From Adhaeribacter swui (GTDB lineage Bacteria; Bacteroidota; Bacteroidia; Cytophagales; Hymenobacteraceae), in contig NZ_CP055156.1 of assembly GCF_014217805.1 (NCBI RefSeq), forward strand, positions 4,656,585 to 4,720,584: DNA of 64,000 bases. Reading direction: 5' to 3'. Shown here piece by piece: positions 8,007-16,537 of this stretch. Within the stretch, counting starts at the first letter, position 1, and each line of letters begins with the position of its first letter. The notes beneath the pieces were generated by a model that did not search any database, had not been told where the DNA came from, and was given only the letters and a program-made list of their open reading frames with translations. Made by a program: the position numbers and the translations under genes.

Positions 8007-8576
8007 TTAGAAAATTTTAAAACCGACGGCCAGCGAGTAAGTATTGGCTTTGGCATCCAGGTCTTTGTTGATATTGGTAAAACCGCGGCTGTAACGAGCA
8101 TCCAAAGTAATGTTCCCGATATCAATTCCGGCATTTATGGCGCCGCCGACGTTAACTCTTTTGTAGTCAAAGCCCGCAGGCGCATCTGGTTTGTTTAGCG
8201 TATAGCCAAAGTCGGGGCCAACAGCTACCCGGAAATTTAGCGCATCCGAATTAATTAGTTTGTAGCCCACCAACACCGGTACGTTTACCTGTTTTATTTT
8301 AGGATGGTACGACTGGGACGTAATGGCATATTTGCTTGCCACCGTGGTAAAATTAACTTCCGGCTGAATGAACAATGCATCGCCCATTCGGGCAAAAATA
8401 CCAACGGTGTACCCGGCTTTGCCGCTTTCGTTGCTTACTTCGTTTAGATCGGCGGGCATTTTGGTGTAGTTCACCCCGGCTTTAATGCCGACATTAAATC
8501 CGGAGGTTTGGGCTTTTACCGTGGTAAGACTCAATACCAACAAAGCCAATAACGATAGAAAAAGTGCTTTTTTCAT
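8007..8576 (-). CDS. Small outer-membrane beta-barrel protein (PorT/OmpW-like porin family)
   Basis: The 189-residue protein has a Sec signal (residues 1-22, ending V-K-A-Q) and a body typical of outer-membrane beta-barrel family proteins. It opens with G-F-N-V-G-I-K-A-G-V-N-Y, has Y-T-V-G-I-F-A-R and F-I-Q-P-E-V-N-F-T strands, and ends with S-L-A-V-G-F-K-I-F and a terminal aromatic residue. Ligand is unknown. It is preceded 42 bp upstream by the ECF-type promoter element copy 2, which links it to the neighbouring sigma factor. Confidence 0.88.
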   Translation of the reverse strand: MKKALFLSLLALLVLSLTTVKAQTSGFNVGIKAGVNYTKMPADLNEVSNESGKAGYTVGIFARMGDALFIQPEVNFTTVASKYAITSQSYHPKIKQVNVPVLVGYKLINSDALNFRVAVGPDFGYTLNKPDAPAGFDYKRVNVGGAINAGIDIGNITLDARYSRGFTNINKDLDAKANTYSLAVGFKIF

Positions 8577-8617
8577 GCTTTCTTTTTTTAAGATTAGTTT
8601 TTTGTGTTTTCTGAAAC

Positions 8618-8646
8618 CATGACAACCAAGTAAAACTTTACCCCTA
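8618..8646 (-). promoter_or_regulatory. Putative ECF-sigma promoter, copy 2
   Basis: On the minus strand it reads TAGGGGTAAA, ten bases, GTTGTCATG, identical in all 19 fixed positions to the element at 4192-4220. The ATG of the barrel-protein gene is about 42 bp downstream, a reasonable leader length. The spacer bases differ between the copies, which argues that the two blocks are under selection and are not just a recent duplication. Confidence 0.68.
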
Positions 8647-8874
8647 CGCGGTTTTAAAATTATTTTAAAATTCGGGAAATGGTGCAGTAAACCAGAAGTG
8701 GAATTTGCCTGATGTATGAAGGAGGATAAACGTGAATTTTAGGTAAGTCTTAGGTTTGGATGGGCTGCGTATTTGTACTTACGTATAACTATTCCGGGCT
8801 TGTGTCGTGAAAGGAGAGGCTGGCGAACGAGCAGTTTTTAGCCCCAATACAAACTTTTACTTACTATTCCACTC

Positions 8875-10050
8875 ATGACACCTATTTACCAACTTTTACT
8901 AAATTTTAAAAAATGGCTGCTTCCGCAATATTTTAGGCCAGGTTACCATTTTCTCCGGATAAAAAAATTAACCTTCATTTTAAAACAAATTCTTCTTTTT
9001 GTTTCATCATCCGCAAACTACAAATTTGTATTCTCTAAATATTCGGTCTTAACAAGTGGGCTCATCTTTTTGGGTTTATTACTGGGCGGATGCGCTACTT
9101 CCAAGCTGGGTTCGGCGGGGCAGAAAAAGACGGCGGGCAAAACTTTTGTGATTGTCGGGGCTTCCAGCGGGTTTGGTAGGGGAGTTGCCGAGCAGCTGGG
9201 GGCATACAAAGCCAACGTAGTGCTGGCCGCCCGCCGCACCGATTTACTCGAAGAAATTGCTACCAATATTCGAGCGGCCGGTGGCACCGCCCTGGTAGTT
9301 ACCACGGACATCAGCAAACCCGAACAAGTAGAACAACTTATGGCCACGGCCCTGCAACAGTACAATAAAGTAGATGTTTGGATTAACATGGCTGGTGTAG
9401 GAGGTATTGGCCGTTTCTGGGAAATTCCATTATCCGACCAGGCGGCCATAGTGGATATTAACCTGAAAGGTGTGATTTACGGAAGTTATGCTGCCATCAA
9501 GCAGTTCCGGACGCAGGGCTACGGTACACTCATCAACCTGGGCTCGATTGAAAGCGAAAACCCGCTGGCGTACCATGCTACGTATGCGTCTACCAAAGGC
9601 GCAATTTTAAATTTTGATCAGGCTTTAAATCAGGAATTACGCCTTAGCGGACATAAGAACATTAAAGTAGTAACTGTAGAACCCTGGGCAGTTGATACGC
9701 CTTTCTGGCGCCACGCCGCCAACTACAGCGGGGGTACGGCCCGCATGGCCGCTATGGACCCGCCCCAAAAAGTAGTAAAGGCGGTAATCCGGATGAGTCT
9801 GCGGCCGCGCAAAGAAATCCCGGTCGGTTGGAAAGCCCGCGGTACCTGGATCTCGCATCATTTATTCCCGCACTTCACTGAACGCATTGCCGCTAACATT
9901 GTGCACCGTTATCAAATTAAAACCGCACCTCCGCAAGAACCTACCTCCGGTTCGGTATACCAGGCCATGGAAGCTGGCCACGGCGTAGACGATGGCGTAC
10001 GCAAGCGTATGAAGGAAGAGAAGAAAATGCGCAAAAGGAAAAAAGCTTAA
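8875..10050 (+). CDS. SDR-family NAD(P)-dependent oxidoreductase with N-terminal lipobox
   Basis: The core is a classical short-chain dehydrogenase: cofactor loop G-A-S-S-G-F-G (residues 95-101), N-M-A-G in place of N-N-A-G, a serine in N-L-G-S-I-E-S and the catalytic Y-A-S-T-K. The first 90 residues are unusual: a long basic and aromatic stretch, then a hydrophobic segment ending L-G-G-C-A (Cys73), which looks like a lipobox. No later ATG exists before that cysteine, so either the protein has a long N-terminus or a non-ATG start is used. This suggests an SDR attached to, or exported across, the inner membrane. The C-terminus is very basic. Substrate is unknown. Confidence 0.8.
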   Translation: MTPIYQLLLNFKKWLLPQYFRPGYHFLRIKKLTFILKQILLFVSSSANYKFVFSKYSVLTSGLIFLGLLLGGCATSKLGSAGQKKTAGKTFVIVGASSGFGRGVAEQLGAYKANVVLAARRTDLLEEIATNIRAAGGTALVVTTDISKPEQVEQLMATALQQYNKVDVWINMAGVGGIGRFWEIPLSDQAAIVDINLKGVIYGSYAAIKQFRTQGYGTLINLGSIESENPLAYHATYASTKGAILNFDQALNQELRLSGHKNIKVVTVEPWAVDTPFWRHAANYSGGTARMAAMDPPQKVVKAVIRMSLRPRKEIPVGWKARGTWISHHLFPHFTERIAANIVHRYQIKTAPPQEPTSGSVYQAMEAGHGVDDGVRKRMKEEKKMRKRKKA

Positions 10051-10154
10051 TAAGTAAAAAATTTAAAAAATTCTATATATACTAGCCAGAATAATCTTGT
10101 TCAGAAAAGTAGAAATTTAAAAATTTGGTAGTGGATTATGCTTTAACTGTCGTT

Positions 10155-10188
10155 ATGCGGAGAGACCGCACCAGCGGTCTCTCCGCAT
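10155..10188. repeat. Perfect 15-bp stem hairpin, REP-like
   Basis: ATGCGGAGAGACCGC (10155-10169) and GCGGTCTCTCCGCAT (10174-10188) pair completely around the loop ACCA, followed by TTTT. It lies 105 bp after the SDR stop, so it may act as its terminator. Its GC-rich, perfectly paired form is unlike the AT-rich terminators nearby and resembles a REP unit. Confidence 0.65.
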
Positions 10189-10735
10189 TTTCCGGACAGC
10201 CAATCTCTGATTGGCAGCCCCAAAGTACTTAGAGCACTGCACTAACTCTAAGCACAACAATTGTAAATTCCAGGAATCAGAAAAGCCGTTGCTAAGCGCA
10301 AAGATTCCAGTTTGGCTATTGAGCACCTGCTAGGGTTCCGGTTTTGCGGAGCAAAATTCCGCAGCGGAGCGAGGAAAGAGAGTCTAGCGAGTGCGAGAGA
10401 GCCAAACGAGGCCCGCCGGCCACGAGGAAAAACTTGTAGCTAGCAAGCTAGATAGCCCTGCAGCCTGGAGACTTGCAAAGGCTCCAAGTAAGTACGGTAG
10501 AAAAAGCACTTAAATTTTTCTAAAGAATGAAATTACTAAAAATTCTTTTAAGCAGCTTGCTTCAGCCGACACGGGTTCCAGCTTATGGCCGGAGTAAAGT
10601 CGGAGACTTTACTTTATATGAAGGCACAAGTTTGAAAACTTGCGCCAGAGAAAGAGCCAGAGAAAGGGGTGGCCAGTATATGGGGGCAAACTCTAAAGGA
10701 CATTAACGATATGGACATCTATATAGCAAAAAATT

Positions 10736-10769
10736 AAAAAAGGTGAATTTTTAAAAAATTCACCTTTTT
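10736..10769. terminator. Bidirectional terminator
   Basis: AAAAAGGTGAATTTTT and AAAAAATTCACCTTTTT form an almost perfect stem with A- and T-runs on either side. It lies 16 bp beyond the stop of the leftward response-regulator/reductase gene. Confidence 0.85.
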
Positions 10770-10784
10770 GAGAAAATAAAATTA

Positions 10785-12446
10785 CTAAACTTCCGCTAAA
10801 TACTTATGCACAAAGCTAATTGCCATGCTGCCTTCACCTACTGCCGAAGCAACCCGATTCATGGCGTTGGCGCGCACGTCGCCGGCGGCAAAAATGCCGT
10901 GGGCGCTGGTTTCGAGTAAGTAGGGATCGCGTTTTAACTTCCAGATTTTGTTAAAAGCATCGTAGCGCTTGGCGTCGCGCCCGGTTTCGATAAAGCCTTT
11001 TTCGTTGCGGATAATTTCTTGTCCAATCCAATCGGTATAAGGCCGGGAACCAATAAAAATGTAAAGAGCATCGGCTTGTTTGGTTTCGCTTTCGGGGTTA
11101 TTAATCGGGCCAATTTTTACCTGCTCTAATTTTCCGTTGCCCATTGCTTCTTTTATCTCGGTTTTGCCCAGTACCTGAATGTTGGCCGTACCGCTAATCT
11201 GGTCAATCAGGTACGACGACATGGAAGATGTAAGATCTTCTTTGCGGATAACAATGTACACGTTGCGAGCAAATTTCGATAGATACATGGCTGCTTGTCC
11301 CGCCGAATTACCGCCACCCACAATGTACACTTCTTTGTCGGTGCAGGAGGCAGCTTCAGTCATGGCGGCACCATAATAAATGCCGGCGCCAGTAAAATCT
11401 TCTACGCCTTTGGTTTCCAATTTGCGGTAATCTACGCCGGTAGTAATAACCACCGTGCGGGTATTTATTTCTTCGCCGCCCTCCAGCATCACACGTTTAT
11501 AACCGTCTTTTTCGTGAATGGCTTTTACATCTTGCGGCGATAAAAACTCGGTGCCAAACCGGGTAGCCTGGGTAATGGCCCGGCGGGTTAAATCAGAACC
11601 GCTTAAGCCTGCCGGAAAACCTAAATAATTTTCGATGCGGGAACTGGTACCGGCTTGTCCGCCCGGGGCGTGCCGCTCAATGAGCAAAGTTTTTAATCCT
11701 TCGGAGGCGCCGTAAACCGAAGCGGCTAAACCCGCCGGTCCGGCCCCAATGATAACTACATCGTAAATATCGTTTTTCAAAGTGGGCGTTAAACCCACTT
11801 TACCGGCTAAGTCGCGCAAGGTAGGCGATTGCAGAAAGGTACCATCTTCAAAGAAAACAGCCGGTAACTCTTTGGTTTTAATTTGGTTTATTTCCAGCAG
11901 TTGCTTGGCATCTTTGTTACTTTCTACATCCAACCATTGGTACGGAATCAGGTTGCCCGCCAGAAATTCTTTAATGGTATGCGACTTGGGCGAAAACTGG
12001 TAACCTATGAGTTTAATGCCTTTAAAATCGGGTTGGTAATGGTGTTGCCACTCGTCGAGCAAGTCGTCAACAACGGGGTATAATTTTTCCTCCGGTGGGT
12101 CCCAGGGTTTCATTAAATAATAATCCAGCCGCACTTCGTTTATGGCTTTAATGGCGGCATCGGTATCGGAGTAGGCGGTAAGTAAAACGCGTTTGGCTTC
12201 GGGGTAAAACTCGGTAGCTTTTACCAGAAAAGAAACGCCGTCCATTTCGGGCATGCGTTGGTCGGCAATAAACATTGCAATGGTTTCGCCTTTATTTTTT
12301 AATTCCAGCAAACTGTCCAGTGCTTCCTGCACCGAGGGGGTACTTAGTATCTTGTATTCTTTCCGGTATTGCGCTTTTAAATCCCGGTTCAGGGCCCTTA
12401 AAACCTGAACGTCGTCGTCAATCGAAAAGATAATAGGCTCATTCAT
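10785..12446 (-). CDS. Response regulator fused to a glutaredoxin-like domain and a thioredoxin-reductase-like flavoprotein
   Basis: Residues 1-135 are a receiver domain with acidic cluster D10-D12, phospho-acceptor Asp62 (A-D-Q-R-M-P-E-M-D-G) and Lys113. Residues about 144-220 look like a glutaredoxin/thioredoxin-like fold (I-G-Y-Q-F-S-P-K-S, L-P-A-V-F-F-E-D-G) without the usual C-x-x-C. Residues 226-553 are a thioredoxin-reductase-like FAD/NAD(P) module with G-A-G-P-A-G (234-239), V-G-G-G-N-S-A-G and a terminal A-A-G-D-V-R. The redox C-x-x-C of true thioredoxin reductases is absent; only a lone Cys appears in that region (A-A-S-C-T). It probably moves electrons from NAD(P)H to something other than a disulfide. 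Its partner is the kinase gene 66 bp upstream. Confidence 0.88.
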   Translation of the reverse strand: MNEPIIFSIDDDVQVLRALNRDLKAQYRKEYKILSTPSVQEALDSLLELKNKGETIAMFIADQRMPEMDGVSFLVKATEFYPEAKRVLLTAYSDTDAAIKAINEVRLDYYLMKPWDPPEEKLYPVVDDLLDEWQHHYQPDFKGIKLIGYQFSPKSHTIKEFLAGNLIPYQWLDVESNKDAKQLLEINQIKTKELPAVFFEDGTFLQSPTLRDLAGKVGLTPTLKNDIYDVVIIGAGPAGLAASVYGASEGLKTLLIERHAPGGQAGTSSRIENYLGFPAGLSGSDLTRRAITQATRFGTEFLSPQDVKAIHEKDGYKRVMLEGGEEINTRTVVITTGVDYRKLETKGVEDFTGAGIYYGAAMTEAASCTDKEVYIVGGGNSAGQAAMYLSKFARNVYIVIRKEDLTSSMSSYLIDQISGTANIQVLGKTEIKEAMGNGKLEQVKIGPINNPESETKQADALYIFIGSRPYTDWIGQEIIRNEKGFIETGRDAKRYDAFNKIWKLKRDPYLLETSAHGIFAAGDVRANAMNRVASAVGEGSMAISFVHKYLAEV

Positions 12447-12512
12447 AAAACCGTAAGTTTGAGAAAAGGGATGGGAATAAAGATAAATTTAAAATTTTTA
12501 AAAATTTACAAT

Positions 12513-13919
12513 TCAGTCCTGGCCGTTCAGCGGAAAATACACGCAAAAAGTGGTTTGCCCAGGCTGGGAATTAAATTTTATGTGCCCGTTATGTTGCTGT
12601 ACTATCCGGGTTACCACGTCTAAACCTAAACCGGTACCTTTGCCTACATCTTTGGTGGTGAAAAACGGGTCGAAGATGCGGTTTTTAATTTCTTCGGGAA
12701 TGCCGGGGCCATTGTCAGTAATACTAACTTCCAGAAACGAATTAACTTGTTTGGTTTTAATGTCGAGACGGCCATTCGGAACGCCATCTAGGGCATCCAG
12801 GGCATTATCAATTAAGTTGGTCCAGACCTGGTTTAATTCGCCCACGTAAGCGTTAATGCGGGGCAGGGTAAGGTCATATTCTTCTACCAGTTGCACGTTG
12901 CCTTTTTTTAACTTATGGCCCAGCATGGTTAAGGTGTTTTTAATGCCCCCGTGAATATCCACGTATTCTTTGTCGCGGTCGCGGTCCATGTGGGTAAAGT
13001 TTTTAATGGCGCTTACCAGTTTTTCGATGCGCTGCGAAGCTTCCTGAATATCGGTTACCATTTTTTCGGTTACCAGGTTATTGTTAATCCAGTTTAACAT
13101 CGGCGACAAGTAAGCCGCCGGAATCAGTTCCGAAAACTCGGTCATGTCCTGGCAGGTAAAGCCAAACTCAATAAAATTTTCGGCAAGTTCCTGGCTGTTA
13201 TCTACGCTCATGTCCTCTAGACATTCGGCTAGTTCGTCTTCCAGGGCGGTGCGTTGCATTAAAGTTAAAATTGGCTTTTCGGGACGACCTAATACCGCAA
13301 ACATTTTATCGTTTACTTTATCTACGTCCTCCGGACTCATGCGCACCGCAATCACTTTTTTAAATGTATCGGGTACCAGTTGCAAGTGTTTTTTTAAAGA
13401 AATAGAACCCCGCACAATCGCCGAAGCCGGATTGTTTAACTCGTGCGCCAAACCAGCCGATAACTTGCCCAAAGCCATCATTTTTTCGTTTTGCTGCTGC
13501 ATGGTAGTAAAATCGCGCACCCGCGAAGTCATGATATGCACCAGCGCCTGAGTGAGTTCGTAATGCTGGACAATTAAATCCTTCATCTTCTCCACCGGAA
13601 AAATCATTACCTGCAAAGTTTCCTCTACCTGACCGTTGGCACTGGCGGTAGTTCCGCGCGAAAAAGGCAGAAAACCCGTGATATCTTTTACCTCGAAATA
13701 GCCCAGTTTACGGGTATTATTTTTTTGCTGCAACCACATGCGCACCCGGCCTTGCACGATGACGTAAGTGCCAATAATGGGCTCGCCTAATTTAAATAAA
13801 AAGCTTCCTTCCGGCATTTCGCGGTGCACGCTGTTATCTAACCACCATTGCAATTGATCCGGGGGAACATCTTTTAAACTTTCAATGGATTGTAACCATT
13901 CTGTAGTGGCACTTTGCAT
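12513..13919 (-). CDS. Sensor histidine kinase with N-terminal cyclic-nucleotide-binding domain
   Basis: I chose the ATG at 13919 (M-Q-S-A-T-T-E-W) because the 38 residues before it look like translated intergenic DNA. Residues about 15-140 form a cNMP-binding/CRP-like sensor fold (G-S-F-L-F-K-L-G-E-P, T-Y-V-I-V-Q-G-R-V-R). The kinase core has the H-box G-L-A-H-E-L-N-N-P, an N-box with N-L-I-D-N-A-L-D-A-L, D-N-G-P-G-I-P and G-K-G-T-G-L-G-L-D. No membrane segment is present, so it senses a cytoplasmic signal. It is co-directional with the response-regulator/reductase fusion and is its likely phosphodonor. Confidence 0.9.
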   Translation of the reverse strand: MQSATTEWLQSIESLKDVPPDQLQWWLDNSVHREMPEGSFLFKLGEPIIGTYVIVQGRVRMWLQQKNNTRKLGYFEVKDITGFLPFSRGTTASANGQVEETLQVMIFPVEKMKDLIVQHYELTQALVHIMTSRVRDFTTMQQQNEKMMALGKLSAGLAHELNNPASAIVRGSISLKKHLQLVPDTFKKVIAVRMSPEDVDKVNDKMFAVLGRPEKPILTLMQRTALEDELAECLEDMSVDNSQELAENFIEFGFTCQDMTEFSELIPAAYLSPMLNWINNNLVTEKMVTDIQEASQRIEKLVSAIKNFTHMDRDRDKEYVDIHGGIKNTLTMLGHKLKKGNVQLVEEYDLTLPRINAYVGELNQVWTNLIDNALDALDGVPNGRLDIKTKQVNSFLEVSITDNGPGIPEEIKNRIFDPFFTTKDVGKGTGLGLDVVTRIVQQHNGHIKFNSQPGQTTFCVYFPLNGQD

Positions 13920-14252
13920 AAAACAAGGATATATTAATAAATATACTACAAAATACAATACTGATTGATAATTCTGGAATTGGCAAGTAAGCGGGTGAAA
14001 TTTCTGAAAGATACCTGCGTGCAGCCGGTACAACCTCTATATCTGGTAGTTGAAGCGCAATGTACTAATTGGTTTAATTAGGCCTACCAGATTTTTATTT
14101 AGAATAATCCACTTACGTTTAGGATAGCAAGTTACTGGGGTATAGTAAATTCTAGTAAAAAATTAAATACTTTGGGCAACTTTAAAGTAAAGCCGGCGCG
14201 AATTGCTTGTAATCGTTTATATTTTGATTTTTTAAAAATTAAAAATTTAGCT
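13920..14252. other. Divergent promoter region with a nested hairpin
   Basis: This gap between the leftward kinase gene and the rightward HExxH gene has one structured piece. ATCTGGTAG (14041-14049) pairs with CTACCAGAT (14084-14092), enclosing CTAATT/AATTAG (14065-14081), and TTTTATTT follows. On the plus strand it is terminator-shaped, though no gene precedes it; it may be a leader attenuator or end a small transcript. Confidence 0.4.
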
Positions 14253-15233
14253 ATGGTAAAAGTAAGCTTAAAGTGTGGGCCGGTTCGGGCAACGCTTATG
14301 TTTTTAATTGGTGTTGCATTGACTACCGCAGATCTATTGGCGCAGAAAACCCGAAACATAGATTCGCTGGCAATTTGGCGCCGGGAAACGCAGGAAAAAT
14401 TTAAAATTAATCCCGAACAACCTTTACAGGAACGGGTAAAACCTGCCTCCGCAGAAACATTGAAAATGTTTAGAGACGCTGGTATGGCACCTACCGAACA
14501 TACTTTAACCACTGCCGAACGCCAGCAGTTACAAGAAGTATTTGCGGCTTTGCCTCCTTTGCACCAGCAGGTACTCCAAAATCGTTTGCGAAGTATTAGT
14601 TTCCTGGACAACATGCCCAATACTGCTTTAACGGCCACGGTTAATCCCGATGCAAAATTTCCGGTATTTGACTTAACTGTGCGGGCCGCTATTTTTAAAC
14701 AAACCGCCTCGGAATGGATGACCGAAAAAGAGCGCACTTGCTTTAAATCTACCGGATCATCGTTGGCAATAACTTGCGATATTGGGTCGTTGAGCGCGAT
14801 GCTCTACGTAATATTACATGAAGCTACGCACATGGTAGATGTAAGCTTGCAAATAGGGCAAAGTGCAGGATTTAGTAAAAACATCTGGAAAGACCGTACC
14901 CATCTCACCGCAACTTATAGCCATAGTCTGCTGGATAGTACCCGCTACCGGGGTGGCAAACCCATACCCATTAGTAAAGCAAAAGCAGTTTACCAGGCTT
15001 TATCCCATACGCCACTGGTTTCTTTATACAGTACTAATAGCTGGAACGAAGATTTAGCAGAATATCTTTCTATTTATCATTTCACGCAAAAGCTAAATCA
15101 ACCTTTTAAAATTACCCTGCGCAATAAGGGCAAAGAAGTATGGGTATTTGAGCCTTTAAAATCAAAGCTGGCGCGGCAACGCTTCGGAGAAATGAAGCGT
15201 TTTTACCAAACCCCACCTACTACTGCGGGGTAG
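14253..15233 (+). CDS. Exported putative zinc metallopeptidase (HExxH, gluzincin-like)
   Basis: The ATG at 14253 gives M-V-K-V-S-L-K and a signal peptide ending near D-L-L-A-Q. The 326-residue product has the zinc motif H-E-A-T-H (His189, Glu190, His193) in a hydrophobic helix, followed about 75 residues later by W-N-E-D-L-A-E-Y, which could supply the third zinc ligand as in gluzincins. An upstream Q-E-V-F-A-A-L-P-P-L-H segment precedes the catalytic part. Family was not recognised; the substrate may be a periplasmic or surface protein. It stands alone. Confidence 0.7.
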   Translation: MVKVSLKCGPVRATLMFLIGVALTTADLLAQKTRNIDSLAIWRRETQEKFKINPEQPLQERVKPASAETLKMFRDAGMAPTEHTLTTAERQQLQEVFAALPPLHQQVLQNRLRSISFLDNMPNTALTATVNPDAKFPVFDLTVRAAIFKQTASEWMTEKERTCFKSTGSSLAITCDIGSLSAMLYVILHEATHMVDVSLQIGQSAGFSKNIWKDRTHLTATYSHSLLDSTRYRGGKPIPISKAKAVYQALSHTPLVSLYSTNSWNEDLAEYLSIYHFTQKLNQPFKITLRNKGKEVWVFEPLKSKLARQRFGEMKRFYQTPPTTAG

Positions 15234-15860
15234 TTTTTTGGAAAAGCGCTAGAAGCAAAATAGAAGCTATAATCTTAAAATTTTTAAAATTATAGCTTTG
15301 TGGAGGACACCATTCGACAACTTTTATCCTACTACTGGGGCTTGTATTCTCCTACGTACTCTAGCGAAGGTAAAAATCAAACTTTGCAAGCACTTTTTAA
15401 AATGAAGGATAGTTTAATTTTTCAAACACAATAAGGTTTGAAATACAATATAGAAAAATATCCCCTTTGCAACAGGTAGCTGTTCCTGGTGCAAGGAATG
15501 ACGATAAACTGTTCTGTTGTTCAACGAGTTTTAGCGTCTTGCGTTTTTTTGGTTCTGGGGGTAGGGGCCCTCTTACTTTGTGTCAAGACAAAAAGAACAA
15601 GAAGCGAGCAATGAAACAACTCCACTTAGAAATCAAAGCCATAGCAGCTGCTATGCGTACGAAAGCTTTTTTGATTTACAAGGCACGGAAGTAAATCCGC
15701 GCCATAGTGCATTAAGTAGCAAAATGTGAAATTTTGTGGATGTATAAAACTAAATTTTTCATTATATAATTTCTCACTTCTCGCTACTTAATCTTTAGAC
15801 TACCATAATTGTAAATACGCTTGATAGAAAAAAGGCACATTATGGAAGTACGATGCTTAT
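15234..15860. other. Intergenic region with hairpins and a possible decayed ORF
   Basis: This 627-bp stretch has an AAGCTATAAT/ATTATAGCTT hairpin (15264-15298). A short GTG-started frame at 15300-15434 encodes 44 residues (begins V-E-D-T-I-R-Q-L-L). The palindrome CATAGCAGCTGCTATG sits near 15646, inside AAATCAAA/TTTGATTT arms, and a GGCACGGA/TCCGCGCC hairpin lies near 15684-15705. A 75-codon frame at 15467-15694 runs across these hairpins and is unlikely to be coding. Confidence 0.4.
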
Positions 15861-16316
15861 TTATTTAAATAAACTACCTAAACCACCACCTAAATTACCC
15901 AAGGCGCCACCACCCAAGCCACCAAAGTTAGATAAGGCTTGCGAAATACTATCTGGAGTGATGCTGGAGTCGTTGGGATCGTTGGCTTTGTGCGAAAACT
16001 TTTGTAACAAGCCCGGCAAAGCTGCGGCAATAGCCCCCGTAGCAGCCGGCGGTAAACCAAACTTACTACCTAAAGTACTTACCAGTCCGCCTTCAATAGC
16101 GCTGGTTACTGGGTTACCCGACGATGCACCTCCTTGTAATAATGAAAGTAAACCGCCTACACCACCTTGCGTAGCTGCCTGGCTAGCTAAGCCACTAGTA
16201 ACCTGGTGTGCAATTTCTTTATGAACCGCATCTTCCTGGCCTGCGGGAATGGACGAAGCAACCTGGGGATTGCTACCTATCTGCTGTTTAACAAGGTCTA
16301 AAATTTGATCAAGCAT
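15861..16316 (-). CDS. DUF937-family protein
   Basis: The 151-residue protein begins M-L-D-Q-I-L-D-L-V-K-Q-Q-I-G, has a glycine-, serine- and alanine-rich core (G-G-V-G-G-L-L-S-L-L-Q-G-G) and ends with a Gly/Leu-rich low-complexity tail (G-G-L-G-G-G-A-L-G-N-L-G-G). This matches DUF937 (YidB-like) proteins. No signal peptide is present. Function is unknown. It is monocistronic. Confidence 0.85.
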   Translation of the reverse strand: MLDQILDLVKQQIGSNPQVASSIPAGQEDAVHKEIAHQVTSGLASQAATQGGVGGLLSLLQGGASSGNPVTSAIEGGLVSTLGSKFGLPPAATGAIAAALPGLLQKFSHKANDPNDSSITPDSISQALSNFGGLGGGALGNLGGGLGSLFK

Positions 16317-16537
16317 AATTTAATTCTTATTTGTATGGGATATAACCTTATTAACGCGCCCTAACCTAAATGGTTAATTAATCCTTAAAACAGTTACGTA
16401 TTTAAACTGTATATGAATAACCGGAGAGCAGCAACTTAGTATTAAATTAAGAATTTTTAAGATTGTATCCTAAAATAGATAAATGTATTGTAAACTGTAT
16501 AATGTCGAAATAGCGACAGTTTGCAAAAAACTAGAAA

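Larger units (their letters stand above)
10051..10784. other. Hairpin-rich intergenic region without genes
   Basis: This 734-bp stretch between convergent genes has no credible ORF. It holds many hairpins: a 15-bp stem at 10155-10188, GCCAATC/GATTGGC near 10199-10215, GTAAAGTC/GACTTTAC near 10603-10621, a GGCRCAAGTTT stem near 10623-10646, and a terminator at 10736-10769. The mixture looks like a landing zone for REP-like repeats or decayed small elements. Confidence 0.5.

Noticed and set aside
15300-15434. 44-codon GTG frame (V-E-D-T-I-R-Q-L-L...)
   Set aside because: It looks protein-like but is short, has no recognised family and no clear ribosome site; kept only as a note on the intergenic region.
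15467-15694. 75-codon plus-strand frame
   Set aside because: It runs across several hairpins and palindromes, has biased and non-protein-like composition and no neighbour context.
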